A DNA stretch of 64,000 nucleotides from Leptodontidium sp. MPI-SDFR-AT-0119 (GCA_020726505.1 JAHLEZ010000009.1:2294001-2358000), one strand, 5' to 3'; positions 53,568 through 64,000 are shown, counted from the first letter of the stretch. The notes: generated by a model not told the origin, from the sequence alone. Translations and numbers: made by a program.

Positions 53568-55399
53568 ACGTCTCACACCCCCCCTTTGGCCCACCCCCGC
53601 CTTTGGCCCACCTCGCTTAACTCACCGCTACTTATACCTCTCAACTTTAATAATTAATTATATCCTCATTCTTTAGTCGATTTGTCTGAAATTTGGAATG
53701 TGAATTGTTTCGATCATAAAGCCTCAATATACTAAGTATGATGTCATGTGTGCGCTTGAGGAGATTACAAATGGCAAGTTAGTACGAAAGGCATCCCTTA
53801 AGTAGGGTATTCCGAGGTCTACACTCCGTCACCGCAACACCACGACTTAACCACGTCAAAAGGCTACTAGTCACTTGCAAAGACTACCTACAGTCGTAGA
53901 GGAACGATTAACTAATTGGATTTTAAATTAAGAGGCTCTTAGCTATAGAGTTACGCACGTATAGATTCGAGTTTTTAGAGAGAGGCTTCTAGCTCTTTAA
54001 GGGGACTACAAACTACTCGGAAAACACTAGATGACTCGATTTTTGGCTCGTAATCCTGTTCTTAAGACTAAGAGGCAGATATATGTCGATTCCGTATGTG
54101 TTAATTGCGCTCGGTCTAAAGTTATACGGCCTTAGTTCTAAAAACTAGATATTCCGGCAATTAGAGCTATTCTAGCTAATCAACGATAGAATATAGACGA
54201 AGCCAGTATTATAGAAGGTTATAGTTTAAATAGACATATTATAAGGAGTGTCGAAATACGCAAGGTTCAAGTAAAATAGCCAAGTTCACGTGCTTAGACG
54301 ACAATTATTAAGTGTATCTTTGCAACTAGAGTTTCGACACAACCACTGGTAATTTATAAGGGAAAGTTAGTGTAACAATAATAGTTTCTATCTCAATTAG
54401 AGATATTCGACAATTAACACTTTACAACTACCGAAAATGGGTGGACTACTAATACTACGGCTTTAGAGTGGCTAAAAAAGGTGTTTATCCCTTAGACGTA
54501 ACCACGTGATCATTTAGTAAGACTCCTTATCCTAGACGGCCATAGGAGCCACGAGACTATAGAATTCCTTTGGAAGTGCCTCGAGTATAATATCTACCTC
54601 TTATTCTTACTTACATATACGTCACACGTCTTACAACCTCTCGATTTGACGATTTTCTCCGTGCTTAAGCGTACTTATTAGAAAGAGTTACGAAGATTAA
54701 GTTCTCTAATCGATTCTATACTAATTAGTAAGCGCAACTTTCTTATTTACTATTAAAAGGTACGTCAAGAAAGTATTACATCTTCTAATATCTAATTAGG
54801 GTAGAGAACTACGGGTTTATAGCCGATATCTGTTGTCAAGCTACTAATGAGCCCTTTACTATTAGAAAATAGTAATAAATCGACAGATCTAACGCTCCTA
54901 AAGCCTTAAGATACGCTAATACTACCTTTAAAGGTTTCTAATACTTTAATTAAGTTATAGACTCCAAAGGCGCAGAAAGATCTATACTTATAGATTCGCA
55001 CTCTAGTAAGCGGGTCACATAATTAACTTCCGACGCAACGTTTACTTTTTAGGAAGGTTATAAAAGGGATTGATAAGAAGGAGTACGAATTAGGGAAAGC
55101 AAATATAAAGATTAAAGAGCTGGAAGAGAGATTAGAGCACTTAAGGCCGAAGAAAAAGAGGAAGGTTCAGACTAGTCTAAATCCTAAGTTTGCGACAATC
55201 TGTGCTATTAAAGAGGCTCAAATTACAGCTAAGGAGCGCCAGATTAAACCTAAAGATCAGAATCGGGAGGAGAATTAGACTCTACAATATCTTGTATAGA
55301 AGTTGAAGGAGAATAGAGTTATTAAGTCTTGAATAGGAAATGTTAGAATTAAGCGAGGTGGGCCAAAGGCGGGGGTGGGCCAAAGGGGGGGTGAGACGT
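53568..55399 (+). mobile_element. Fot1/pogo-like transposon, copy 2 (heavily mutated)
   Basis: 1832 bp, TA at 53566-53567 and 55400-55401. TIR about 52 bases: ACGTCTCACACCCCCCCTTT... left and, inverted, ACGTCTCACCCCCCCTTTGG... right, with two GGCCCACC units, the same design as copy 1. The transposase is on the plus strand. Terminal dinucleotides AC...GT next to the TA. It carries far more C-to-T type changes than copy 1. Confidence 0.88.
53718..54990 (+). pseudogene. Fot1-like transposase, copy 2, riddled with stops
   Basis: Homologous to copy 1 but the ATG is lost (ATA). Readable: KPQYTKYDVMCALEEITNGK, LVRKASLK*GIPRSTLRHRN, FLARNPVLKTKRQIYVDSVC, NIDEASIIEGYSLNRHII, then the DDE core in pieces, with stops every 10-30 codons (TAG/TAA at Gln and Trp positions). 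A tail at 55040-55270 encodes the charged segment (EYELGKANIKIKELEERLEH). Parallel reading of both copies shows the same residues where both are intact. Confidence 0.85.
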
Positions 55400-55926
55400 T
55401 AGTCTCTATCTTCCTACGAGAACTAGAATATTTCAAAGGCATCATCTTCCTCACCACGAATCTCTATTCCACCATCGACACCGCCTTCCGGTCCCGAGTC
55501 AACATCCACCTCGTATTCATACCCCTCCCTTTCTCCTCTCGCCTTGTTCTCTGGCAGAAATTCTTGTCGAGACTGCCGGGGCCTGAGGTTCAGGCGAAGG
55601 TTTCAAATAAGGAAATGGATGAGCTTACGAAATGGGAGTTGAATGGAAGGGAAATCAAGAATGCGATCAAGACGGTTAGGACCTGGCGTGTTTGTAAGGG
55701 GTTCGAAATGAATCTTCTCAGGTTGGAAAGCGGGATTGAGGTTACGGCGCCGCAGGCCGAAAATAGTGAGGTGAGGGAGTAGGGGGATCGCGGTACAGAG
55801 TATTGAGCCGAGAGATGTGGGTATAAGCAAGGCTCCATGAAGAAATAATGCTGTGGAGATTATCGCTTGATCTCATATTTCTTCTGTTCAAGTAAAACGT
55901 TACAATTCCGTAATGGGTACCATTGA

Positions 55927-56946
55927 TCACCATAATCCAAGCAAAGTCCTTTTCTGCTTCGGAAGAGGAGCTCCAAAATAGCGTTCCTCTTTGAATAGTC
56001 GCAAAACATGCTGCCCGGCCTTCGTCGCTCGCAATTCTTGGTGCAAAGCTCTGCCTTGAGAAGACCATGTGTTTGAAGAAAATGAATGCAGCTGATAGCC
56101 TTCTTCGTGGGTGATGCCGAGAATGATAAATGACTAGATCGAGAGTGAGTCTCGATGCATAAGGTAGACATCGGAGGAGAACTTACGAGAGCAGCAAACG
56201 TGATATCAGCTGCGCTTAAGCAGTCTCCTGCCAGATATTGTGAGGTTTCAAGCACTACATGGGGTCAGACTCATACCATCTTCCGTAGAAGAAGGCTTAC
56301 AATTCGACGCACGCCTAAACTCCTCCCGACAAGTCTCCATAGCCTTCTGATACCGCTCAGGCGTGATATCCAATACCGCCGTAATCATCCTCCCCAGCAG
56401 CGGCGAAAGCCCAAACCACATCAGAGACTGCAACATCCCAACCCGATTCCTAAACCCAACACACGCAAAAGGAAGCATCGCGCGCCATTTATTCACCACC
56501 AGTAGCTCATGATAGAAGAAATCAATTACCGCCTTGCCAAGCACCTCATCGTAGCGTTTCTCCAGATCATAGACCTTTGATTCATTTTCTGCGCCGCAGG
56601 AGGTGTAGAGGTTCACGTGTTCGGGGGCAGAGAAGTTCTCAGAGAGGTAGACAAGGATATCGTGCGAGTCATGAAATGACTCCTGGAGGTGCGTGCCAGA
56701 TGCATCATAGTCAGCGAGACAGGGCGTTGAGAAAGGTGAGGAACGGGAATCTCGTGACTCTCGGGTACAGACTTCCTTATCTACGATCGGTTTTGTAGTG
56801 AAGATGTGCAGCCATGGGAGCAGGAGCTGATGCGTGTATGGGGCGCGATAGTAGGAGAATGCCCATCGCGCTTTTTCGTTGAAGTGGGAGAAGGCGATGG
56901 AGAGGAGGTGATAGGTGTGCGAACTTTCCCTTGGTGGTTTCGTCAT
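55927..56946 (-). CDS. Glutathione S-transferase-like protein, 306 aa, three exons
   Basis: Exons (minus) 56946-56301, 56254-56187 and 56133-55927, total 921 bases. Introns are 46 (GTAAGC...GTAG) and 53 bases (GTAAGT...CTAG). N-terminal thioredoxin-like region: YHLLSIAFSHFNEKARWAFS, YRAPYTHQLLLPWLHI, TPCLADYDASGTHLQESFHD then SHDILVYL (GST-N). The all-helical C-terminus includes DLEKRYDEVLGKAVIDFFYH, LETSQYLAGDCLSAADITFA + AL and SFIILGITHEEGYQLHSFSS, ending LRATKAGQHVLRLFKEERYF, the usual end of this fungal GST-like subgroup. The frame at 56967 begins at GTG; ATG 56946 is preferred. Likely role: glutathione conjugation or redox; a catalytic Ser/Cys is not certain (region SHFNEKAR). It converges on the AAA+ remnant. 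Confidence 0.88.
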
Positions 56947-57333
56947 CGTGAAATCGGATGTGTGCACATAAATTGGGTTTGGGTTTATGATTAGTGATTA
57001 TGTGGAGTATATGAGGTGCAGACAAAAGTGCTGGTTTATGGATTATGACGCTGCGGGGTAAAAAGTCGCCGTCTTATCGCTCAGCCTCGCCGGAGGGAAG
57101 TCTAGAAGTCATAGAGGCATAACATATTCGAAGTCACGCCCCCGGTTTAGCATGATTGGTTCTTGTCGCTGTGGTGGGAGCTGAAGGAATTGGAAAGTGG
57201 ATGATAGAAAAAGAAATCTGGGGGGTCGATCATCCATTTGGGGTGTGAGCTTCCACTTCTGCCATATTCGAATCATCTAGCCTTAAATCTTAGGCTGTAG
57301 TTTATTTTCAGTTGTGAGCGCGGGATCGTTGTA
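56947..57333. other. Upstream region of the GST-like gene; no gene seen
   Basis: Divergent spacer between the GST start and the foldback element. No recognisable ORF. Confidence 0.4.
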
Positions 57334-58051
57334 CAATCGTTTTCCTAACGTGTGTCAGCGTCACCGATTTTAGCGAGCCTCACCAACCCTCAAATTCGCG
57401 AGGAGGCAACGAGGAGGCACCTCCCCCTGCCCATTAATTAATTATTAAAGCTTTAAAAAAAAGTTGATATAATGAAAATTTAACATAATTTTATTATATA
57501 CATTATATTTTTAAGTATTATAAAGGTACTTTAAAGGTGTGAATTACAAAAGGGCGAAAATGGCATTTCAGCCTCGCGAGCTGGCTCTCGGTCGCAAATT
57601 TAAGCCGCAAACCTACGATTTTGGGCCCCTCTTCTAACTCTGCAAACAAGCTCTTAAGTAATATAAAATATAGAAGCAATTTAAGACTAACATATAACAA
57701 TTAATTGCATGTAATTATTAGTTTAATTGAAGGTGTGGTTATAAAGTAATATTCGTGGGCAAAATCGAGAGTTTGCGGCTCAAATTTGCGACTGAGAGCC
57801 AGCTCGCGAGGCTAAAAATCGATCATTTAGCCTTTTAATAATTTACACCTTAACGTTATATCTTAAGGATAAAAGAAATCGATATATGTATTAGTATTAT
57901 GCTTAATTTTAATTATATTAACTTTTTTAAAGCTTTAATATTTAATTGAAGGGGCGGGGTGAGGTGCCTACTTTGGATTTGGGGCGAATTTTGGGGGGTT
58001 GGTGAGGCTCGCTAAAATCGGTGACGCTGACACACGTTAGGAAAACGATTG
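57334..58051. mobile_element. 718-bp foldback/MITE-like element with nested inverted repeats
   Basis: CAATCGTTTTCCTAACGTGT at 57334 is matched inverted by ACACGTTAGGAAAACGATTG ending at 58051. The arms pair almost perfectly for about 60 bases (through GCGAGCCTCACCAACC) and loosely for about 120. TA flanks both ends (57332-57333, 58052-58053). A second inverted pair lies inside: GCCTCGCGAGCTGGCTCTCG (about 57569) against CGACTGAGAGCCAGCTCGCG (about 57789). The centre is AT-rich with no transposase. It could fold into a long double hairpin. Confidence 0.8.
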
Positions 58052-58587
58052 TACCCTAACCAAATCTCGTTAGTCGCTCCGATTCGAGGTACGGAAGTAC
58101 CCGGGGAAACAGAAGTAAAGCCTCCACTTCCGAACCAAACTGAATAAGGCAATATTTCTTCGAATCTGAAAGAACAATTGGTCAATTATCCCTGTTAGCG
58201 CAGAACCTGCTAGAACCAAATTAACCTTTGTTTCAACGAGTACCAAAGTAGAAGTAAAATCCCATGCCAAGGAATGAATGGTGGCTAACAACTGTGGCTG
58301 CGCCGCCGCCGAAGCCGAACTCTCGCCACCTTGTCACATGATGGAACATTGCCAATTCTGGCTCCGGCAGCTTTCTGTCGTCAACAACTCTCCCTCACCG
58401 GCGATCCCATATCTACCATCCTTAGTCAAAAGCCATACGGACTACCTAGCATAGAAAACTTCGCTCTAGCTTGAGCTGCATCTAACAATCCGCCGATACA
58501 CCGAATCCAACTGAGCAGACGGCACTCCCGTAGACAAGGAACGAGCTTTGGGTAGTGTGGTAACCCTCCAACAGCTGGCAAGATACG
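58052..58587. other. Upstream region of the HET gene; no gene seen
   Basis: No supported ORF; the minus-strand frame 58689-58426 is antisense to the HET start and lacks domains. Confidence 0.4.
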
Positions 58588-60909
58588 ATGACTGGCTCTC
58601 CGTACGACATCTCCGTGGATTCCTTCAATAAGTGGTTGGCACAAGCTACTAGCAGATCCCTTCGAGACCTTTCTATTGGCCCGCGTCACGAATGGAAGCT
58701 CTGCGTCTCATGCCGAATTATTTTACAAAAGGCGTCTTCCTTTTTCAGTCCACACAATTTCGATCTACCGCGCGAACTCTGCAATATGCTAATCTTCGAT
58801 CACTATCCACAATTCGAGTTTTTATTGGAAAGTGGCCTCACTTGCGGGCTTTGCTACCTTTTCATTTACTCCCTCAAGCACGAAACAGGGGACTTGAAGG
58901 TCTCGTACAATGAATTTCTTAATCCATTACTCGAGCTATCAGCCATGAGAAGAATGAAAGACCTGCCTACACCAATACAGGTTGTGTTTGTGTTCGATCA
59001 CGACTCGAAAGAAACAATACTTCCAAATAGCCATAGCTTTCAGATCACTTGCGGAATCGAGGATGGGCCTCAATGGGCTGGTCCTTCGATATGCTGGTCG
59101 CCTATTGCCGGTAAGACTCATTTAGACTCCCTAAATAAATACACGGTTCATGTATCCGTCTCCATAAGTGTTTCTCTTTAGTTTAGCATCGCACTCTCTG
59201 AACTACGCTTAAACTTGGAGGAGCTAAACTAATTCATGATAGATGTTGAAAAAGTACCACCTATTAAGGACTACTATCTCGATGCTCAACCATCCATTAA
59301 AACAGTCTTGGCTTGGATAAAATACTGTGACGACAATCACAGTGTCTGCGCCAAACATCATTGTCAAAACGAGTGGCACACTCTTCCTTCCCGAGTCATT
59401 GACGTTGGAGCTCCAAATTCTATGAGAGAACCGTATCTAGTTATCTCGAATGGCGAACGAGCTCCATACGTGTGTTTGAGCCATTGCTGGGGTGGATCAA
59501 CCTCTACTTTGATCAAAACAACACAGGAGAACCTAGAAACGTGGAGGAGTCGAATCCCTTTAGCCGTTCTCCCAAGAACATTTGTAGATGCAGTGAGAGT
59601 CACAAGAGAATTGAACATCAGATATCTGTGGATTGATTCACTCTGCATTATCCAGGATGACGAAAATGACTGGCAAAGGAAGCAGCTGCGATGGCTTCGA
59701 TATACAAGAATTGTTTTGTCACTATAGCAGCTACAGCGTCGAAAGATTCCAAAGGAGGCTGTTTCAGACCACGGAAGCCTTTTACACTTCTTCGGCGTCC
59801 TCAGGTTGAACCTTCGGAATCATCAGATACTCTGCTTCTTTACCCTGACTCGATGCGCACCCTCGAATACATGCTCAACGCTCCTCTCAATAAACGCGGT
59901 TGGACTTTCCAGGAGCAAGCTTTGTCCTGTCGTACGCTTAACTTCTGCGAGGATCAGCTGTTGTGGCATTGCTTAGAACGTATCACTACCGAAGACGGCG
60001 TAGTTGATTTTCCTGGATATAAGCCGGAGCATGATTCTGCAGAGCGATTTTATGCGAAGTTGGGAACAAAGGTCGGCCTCATTAAAGATCTTAATGAAGT
60101 CGTAACCCAACGTGTTTACTGGTGGAACGTAGTCAAGGAATTCACAAGCAGAAACTTGACAAAGATAACTAACTGATCGACTTCCAGCTCTGTCAGGAGT
60201 AATCGCTGAATTTCAAGAGCTGACCGGAAGCAAGCCAATCGCTCTCCTTTGGAACAATGACTTGCCTTATGGGCTTCTATGGCGATGTGCCTCAAGATCT
60301 ATGAAGAGACCTGAGGTGCTGAGCAAAATCCCGACGTGGTCCTGGGTCTCGCTGGATGGTCCTATCGTAAACGACCTAAGGGATCACACACGTCTTACTT
60401 ATCAACAGCGCACAGTTATCGAAGTCCATATCGACATAATTACAGCAAGCGTGTCCCATTCCAGGCTTGTTCCTACGTCTCCTATAATGGGAGGAACAAT
60501 TTCTTTGTATGGCCGGTTGCAGCCGGCTACACGATCAAGGGAGGACCGAACCCGTGGACTTTTTACCGAAGTACGAGACGAAGACATCTCTTTTTTTCGT
60601 CTTCTAGCTCCACAACCATGCATTAGTCTAGATATGCAACACCTTCACATTGGATGGTGCATATTTGATCAAGAAGCGCCACCTCCGGATCAGGTTATAT
60701 GGTGTTTGGAGATCTCCATCAGTGAAAGGACATCGGAATCTAGCATAGATCCTTTTGAGGAAGTGCCTGCTCCTGCAAATACACACGATGTTCTCATTCT
60801 CGAGCCTGAGGAGAATTCTGACGAGAAATTTCGTCGCATTGGAGTTGGTGCCATTCATGTTGGCAGAGAAACATTCCAGCATGAAAGACGTTTAGTAAGC
60901 ATTGTCTAA
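58588..60909 (+). pseudogene. HET-domain (heterokaryon incompatibility) protein, two frameshifts
   Basis: HET proteins trigger cell death on non-self contact. Exon 1 is 58588-59110 (MTGSPYDISVDSFNKWL, LTCGLCYLFIYSLK); intron 59111-59242 (132 bases, GTAAGA...ATAG); exon 2 from 59243: DVEKVPPIKDYYLDAQ, then HET motifs YVCLSHCWGG, LPRTFVDAVRVTRELNIRYL + WIDSLCIIQDDENDWQR. Near 59680 one base is missing (AGGAAGC for AGGGAAGC), moving the frame to AAAMASIYKNCFVTIAATAS, NKRGWTFQEQALSCRTLNFC and EDQLLWHC. At 60167-60174 a tandem AACTAACT shifts it again; removing four bases restores TDRLPALSGVIAEFQELTG. The C-terminus (IPTWSWVSLDGPIV to ERRLVSIV) is open to TAA 60909. Apart from these two indels the roughly 700-residue gene is clean, so inactivation is recent or reflects a natural null allele. 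Confidence 0.88.
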
Positions 60910-63111
60910 AGTAAATTCACAAGGACAATGCTCCAATTTTTGTGTATATTATGAATTCATACTTAGTGCTCTCCCCTGGACATTCTCCCTTGCTGGGAAG
61001 TAGGAATAGGTCACCCGAGCATTACATTTTACCATTCTACGTTTGTTGTATTCAAGTAGTGACACTCGTGGAGGTAGAAATAGGCTCAATTTGAAACAAG
61101 GATGAGTGCACAAGTGGGGGGCAATAGTTATTAAACAGCGAGCAAGACTTAGCCAAGACACTCTACTAGAAAATAGCGTCCCTTCCGCAGACTCATCCAC
61201 TAATTTTAGGGGGCACCCCTGGGCAGCCTTATATCTACTGTCTAAGGAGTTTTGCCGCCCATTGGTGGGTAGTCATTAAAGGCTGAAGGACAGGTAAAGC
61301 CACACGATGGCTGCGTTGTTCGACGGCTATATCGATGAATACCGCTTTGCAACCGCGGATCCAAAATTTTGACTCAACACACTAATCCTAAAAGCGTATT
61401 TCTCCTGCGCGCGGTTTGCTTTTTATTCGCTGCCCCCCCCCCCCCCTCCTGACAATATCGATCAGCCCGGCTCTCGAAGGCGTCCAATTCACAAGACAAG
61501 AGATCTTGCGGTTATTCTTCACAGGAATATCAATATATCTGAAGAATGCATATTTGGTGTTGGTTCCTTGAGAGAAGGACAGCATCAGCTGCCCTGGTCG
61601 AAGCGAACTGCGGAGTTGCGCGTGATTTATTCTGGATGTTGAGGGTCGTATATGTATTTGACTTACCTTTAGAGTGTCCGAATCTGTCAAGCACAACTGT
61701 AGCTACATCGTGGCCGGCCATTTCTTTGTGTATGAAGGAAGCATTCTCGAAGGAATACGCATCTTCGTCGGAGGTTTGAGTTTGATCTGCTTCTACCAAG
61801 TTCTCCTAGTGAGCTTAAAATAGACATTCACGTGACGGGATATAATATGGCCCTCTTCTCCTGGACCTGCGATCCGGTTTGTATAGTCGATAATACTATT
61901 GTGAGTAGGGCACGGGACTTAGAAACTAATGATTTAGAGTTTCCAATAGTGATTAGAATACAATACGTTCGTGGGAATTTGCAAGAGAGTTCGGACCATC
62001 TAACCTTACAATTGTCTACTAAGAATATGCGGGTTAAGACTCACTGAAAGCCAGGTGTGATAGAAGCTTGTTAATTTACATTTTAGTACTCTCATTACTA
62101 CGTTAAATTCAGGTAAGACACTGGGCTAAAGAGTAAAACAATTAATTATGTCGGACGGATTAGCTAGTCAAATAGTATGATATCTCTCGTTGCTAGAACT
62201 AAAATCCTCTAATACTGGCAAAAGATCCTTTCGCCTTTGACTTTATTGACTCCTTCCCATATCAAACAGACGTTCGTTTGTTCACCAGTTTTGGCAGCCT
62301 TAATCTAATGAAGCTTCCCTTTTACCTCCGACCGGTAAAGACAAAGACCGGGGACCGGCCCGTGGATCGCTCCTAGGGGCATCGTATCTGTGTACCGCAA
62401 CCTCCTAGGAAAGACACCAAGAAACTCTCTAGGAGAGATAGAGACTAACGGGGAGAGAGCAAGGAGTTTCGTGGACGGTGGCTTACTTCCGACAGTCCTC
62501 TTTACAGAAATACCTTCGTATAGTACCATCGAAACATAGATTGATTTATTGCCATCCGTAGCACCCTTAGGACCATATCGGAGGACATGCGTATTTGACT
62601 TTCCGGGGACAGCCTGAATGCTTTGCTCGGTAAGGTACTTGTCTCTCTCCGTCAAGTCACCCCAGTCACTGAGGTCGAGCGACCTGGATTGTTGTGAAGA
62701 GACGGGGGGTATGAGCGCTTAATGAGTGATGTGAGTGGGGTGAGTGGCCAAGGTTTGGTAATTTTGGTGATGTTGGTGATGAGGTCCTACGGCGCATGGC
62801 TCCTTATGTTGCTGGTAGTTGGGCCATCGTGTATTTATAGAGATGAGCCTGTGCTCGATATGCATAACCAGTGTGCAGGTCAGAGGAAGATGAGCCGTGA
62901 TGAAGTTGTGATTGTGATACTCGCTTCCGATTTAGGTAAGCAGTAGCCTGGCTTGTCTCGCCTGTTGTGCTGACATTCTATTCACAGACAATGCCAGAAA
63001 AAGAAAAAAAAACCTTCAAGAACAGCAAGAACTTTCACCTGGTACCTCATTGAAACAAGAATTCGAGTTCCCTCTAGGTAGCTATCTAGACGCCGAGAGA
63101 CTCAACCAGAG
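60910..63111. other. 2.2 kb without a secure gene; poly-C run at 61431-61446
   Basis: Minus-strand frames at 61388-61799 (SFENASFIHKEMAGHDVATV) and 62305-62655 (TEQSIQAVPGKSNTHVLRYG) look partly coding-like, but neither has an ATG with a plausible context, they do not splice together convincingly and I recognise no domain. A 16-C run interrupts the first. They may be remnants of one decayed minus-strand gene. Confidence 0.35.
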
Positions 63112-64000
63112 CTATGCTGTTCCCGCTCCAGGTCTTGGTGCATTTTCTACAACCGTCTCTCCAGCTGGGACTTCTCCGGAGCCTCCCGTACTTGGTCCTG
63201 CTTCAGTGCCACTACCGACCGCAATATCATACCCTGGAGGATGATGCGGAAGTTGAGATGGCCTTGTCATGTCAACAAGTTCAATGACCGAGCCCGGATG
63301 ACTTCCACTGACCCCACTCCTTCGTGGTTCATAATCTGGCAAAACCTCTCCTCCTCCTGCGCTTCTCGCTGCCATCTCAGCTTCGTAGTCCGGTGGGGGA
63401 ATCTTTGCAATTTCCTCGGCCTTCCTTTTCGCTTTGTTGCTATGCCACAGGGCAAACGCGAAGAATATGAAGACTGGTACGCCGATGCCGATGGTGAGAC
63501 CAACAGGTATTTTTGGAAAAGGTTTCTTTTCCTTTTCCTGCTTCTTCTCCGGCACTTCAAACCCATTGCAGCTGAAACCGGAGTACCGGTATCTAGTACC
63601 ATCATTCCAGTCTTCTTCATCATACTGAGGACGCAATCTTCTCCACGCTTCTAAAGCGGGATTGCAGCTGATAAAGGAGTCTGGTTGAATGGTCAGTATG
63701 TCAAGAGACGTTAAAGAGTCAAGATTATATCTAAACCAGCAATCAGCTAGTGTCCACTTTGAGAATGTTGGCTTCCATCTCAATACTTACGAGGTCAAAT
63801 TCCCCGAAATGTCAATGTTCCATGCATCCTGCAGGGGTCTCACGTCAAAGGTGGCCCTGTCGCTTGGTTCAAAGTCAAAAGACCCCTTTATCGTCTTAAG
63901 TGCTGGGAATGAAAAACTTGAGATGTCACGTTAGTAGACGGTTGACAACTTGGAAACAAAGAGTTCACCTTCCCACATTTCCTTTCAATGATATATCAGA
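63112..64000 (-). CDS. ECM33/Sps2-like surface protein with TM and PPxY tail (3' part)
   Basis: Exons (minus): beyond the edge to 63969, 63916-63791 and 63730-63112. Introns 63968-63917 (GTGAAC...CTAAC...CAAG) and 63790-63731 (GTAAGT...TTTAG). The spliced protein has LRR-like receptor-L repeats (FSFPALKTIKGSFDF, DAWNIDISGNLTS + YNLDSLTSLDILTIQPDSF) and a Cys pair (ISCNPALEAWRRL, FSCNGFEVP). A membrane segment follows (IPVGLTIGIGVPVFIFFAFA), then a cytoplasmic tail with two PPxY motifs (PPDY in KIPPPDYEAEM, PPGY in HHPPGYDIAV), ligands for Rsp5-type WW domains. Yeast ECM33/Sps2 relatives are GPI-anchored; this one ends in a true TM plus tail, as in several filamentous fungi. The N-terminus is outside the window. 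Confidence 0.8.

Larger units (their letters stand above)
53521..55782 (+). pseudogene. AAA+ ATPase gene split by a Fot1-like insertion
   Basis: Right of the transposon (55402-55782) the frame reads SIFLRELEYFKGIIFLTTNL (sensor-1 FLTTN), TIDTAFRSRVNIHLVF (Arg-finger region), FLSRLPGPEVQAK, LNGREIKNAIKTVRT and ends TAG at 55782: the C-terminal part of the AAA+ domain common in fungal 'AAA family ATPase' proteins. Left of it (53521-53567) the same frame reads SVKKRENIAHGSV; joining the flanks across one TA gives KKRENIAHGSV-VSIFLRELEYF, matching the family, where KREN follows the Walker B DEAD. So the element entered a coding exon. Further left the Walker B is degenerate and stops appear, so the gene was already damaged or is badly preserved. 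The N-terminal half is not identifiable. Confidence 0.7.

Noticed and set aside
60160..60180. An intron to explain the HET frame break
   Set aside because: No GT-AG pair of acceptable length fits around AACTAACT without deleting conserved sequence.
61431..61446. Poly-C run as part of a transposon end like that at 19.0 kb
   Set aside because: No inverted partner and no TIR motif nearby.
1..64000. tRNA, rRNA or CRISPR arrays
   Set aside because: Sequences resembling a tRNA T-loop (GGTTCGAA near 17632 and 51150) lie inside coding exons without cloverleaf partners. No regularly spaced repeats with unique spacers were seen, and none are expected in a fungus.

Overview
The window reads as a chromosome segment of a filamentous ascomycete (Pezizomycotina, perhaps a Leotiomycete). 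The signs are short GT-AG introns of 44-132 bases with CTAAC-like branch sites, a HET-domain gene, NACHT/ANK/TPR genes of the fungal NLR type, Tad-like LINEs and Fot1/pogo and Tc1/mariner elements. Many regions are AT-rich and their broken genes carry TAA/TAG mostly where CAA, CAG or TGG is expected. That is the look of repeat-induced point mutation (RIP); this is inference, as no index was computed.

Layout. 0-5 kb: a Tad/I-like LINE on the minus strand with an open ORF2 that leaves the window. 5-14 kb: a graveyard of NLR-type genes on the plus strand: an ankyrin array, a second LINE remnant, a TPR gene and a nucleoside phosphorylase-NACHT gene. 14-19 kb: a dead S1/P1 nuclease and an intact eight-exon CorA-like transporter, followed by a short Tc1-type element. 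21.4-23 kb: a decayed gene joining a nucleoside phosphorylase domain to a C-terminal region that resembles STING. 23-32 kb: AT-rich DNA with decayed genes (an unknown family, a ferric reductase N-terminus, a GEN1/XPG nuclease). 32-38 kb: an intact SH3-like gene, decayed genes and a small four-exon membrane-protein gene. 40.0-44.7 kb: a 4.7 kb TIR transposon. 45.7-47.5 kb: a Fot1-like element. 47.7-52 kb: an intact MFS transporter and an intact beta-lactamase-like hydrolase. 53.5-55.8 kb: a AAA+ ATPase gene split by a second, more mutated Fot1-like copy. 55.9-57 kb: an intact GST-like gene. 57.3-58.05 kb: a foldback element. 58.6-60.9 kb: a HET gene with two frameshifts. 63.1-64 kb: the 3' part of an ECM33/Sps2-like surface protein with PPxY motifs.

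Intact genes (CorA-like, SH3-like, small membrane protein, MFS, beta-lactamase-like, GST, surface protein) were recovered by splicing; for those lying wholly in the window the exon sums are multiples of three. They are islands between transposons and mutated DNA. There is no operon logic. What the damaged genes share is immune or self/non-self function (HET, NACHT, PNP, ANK, TPR, possible STING), so the window looks like an immune-gene-rich, transposon-rich, RIP-affected subregion. The most unusual object is the PNP plus STING-like fusion at 21.4-23.0 kb.
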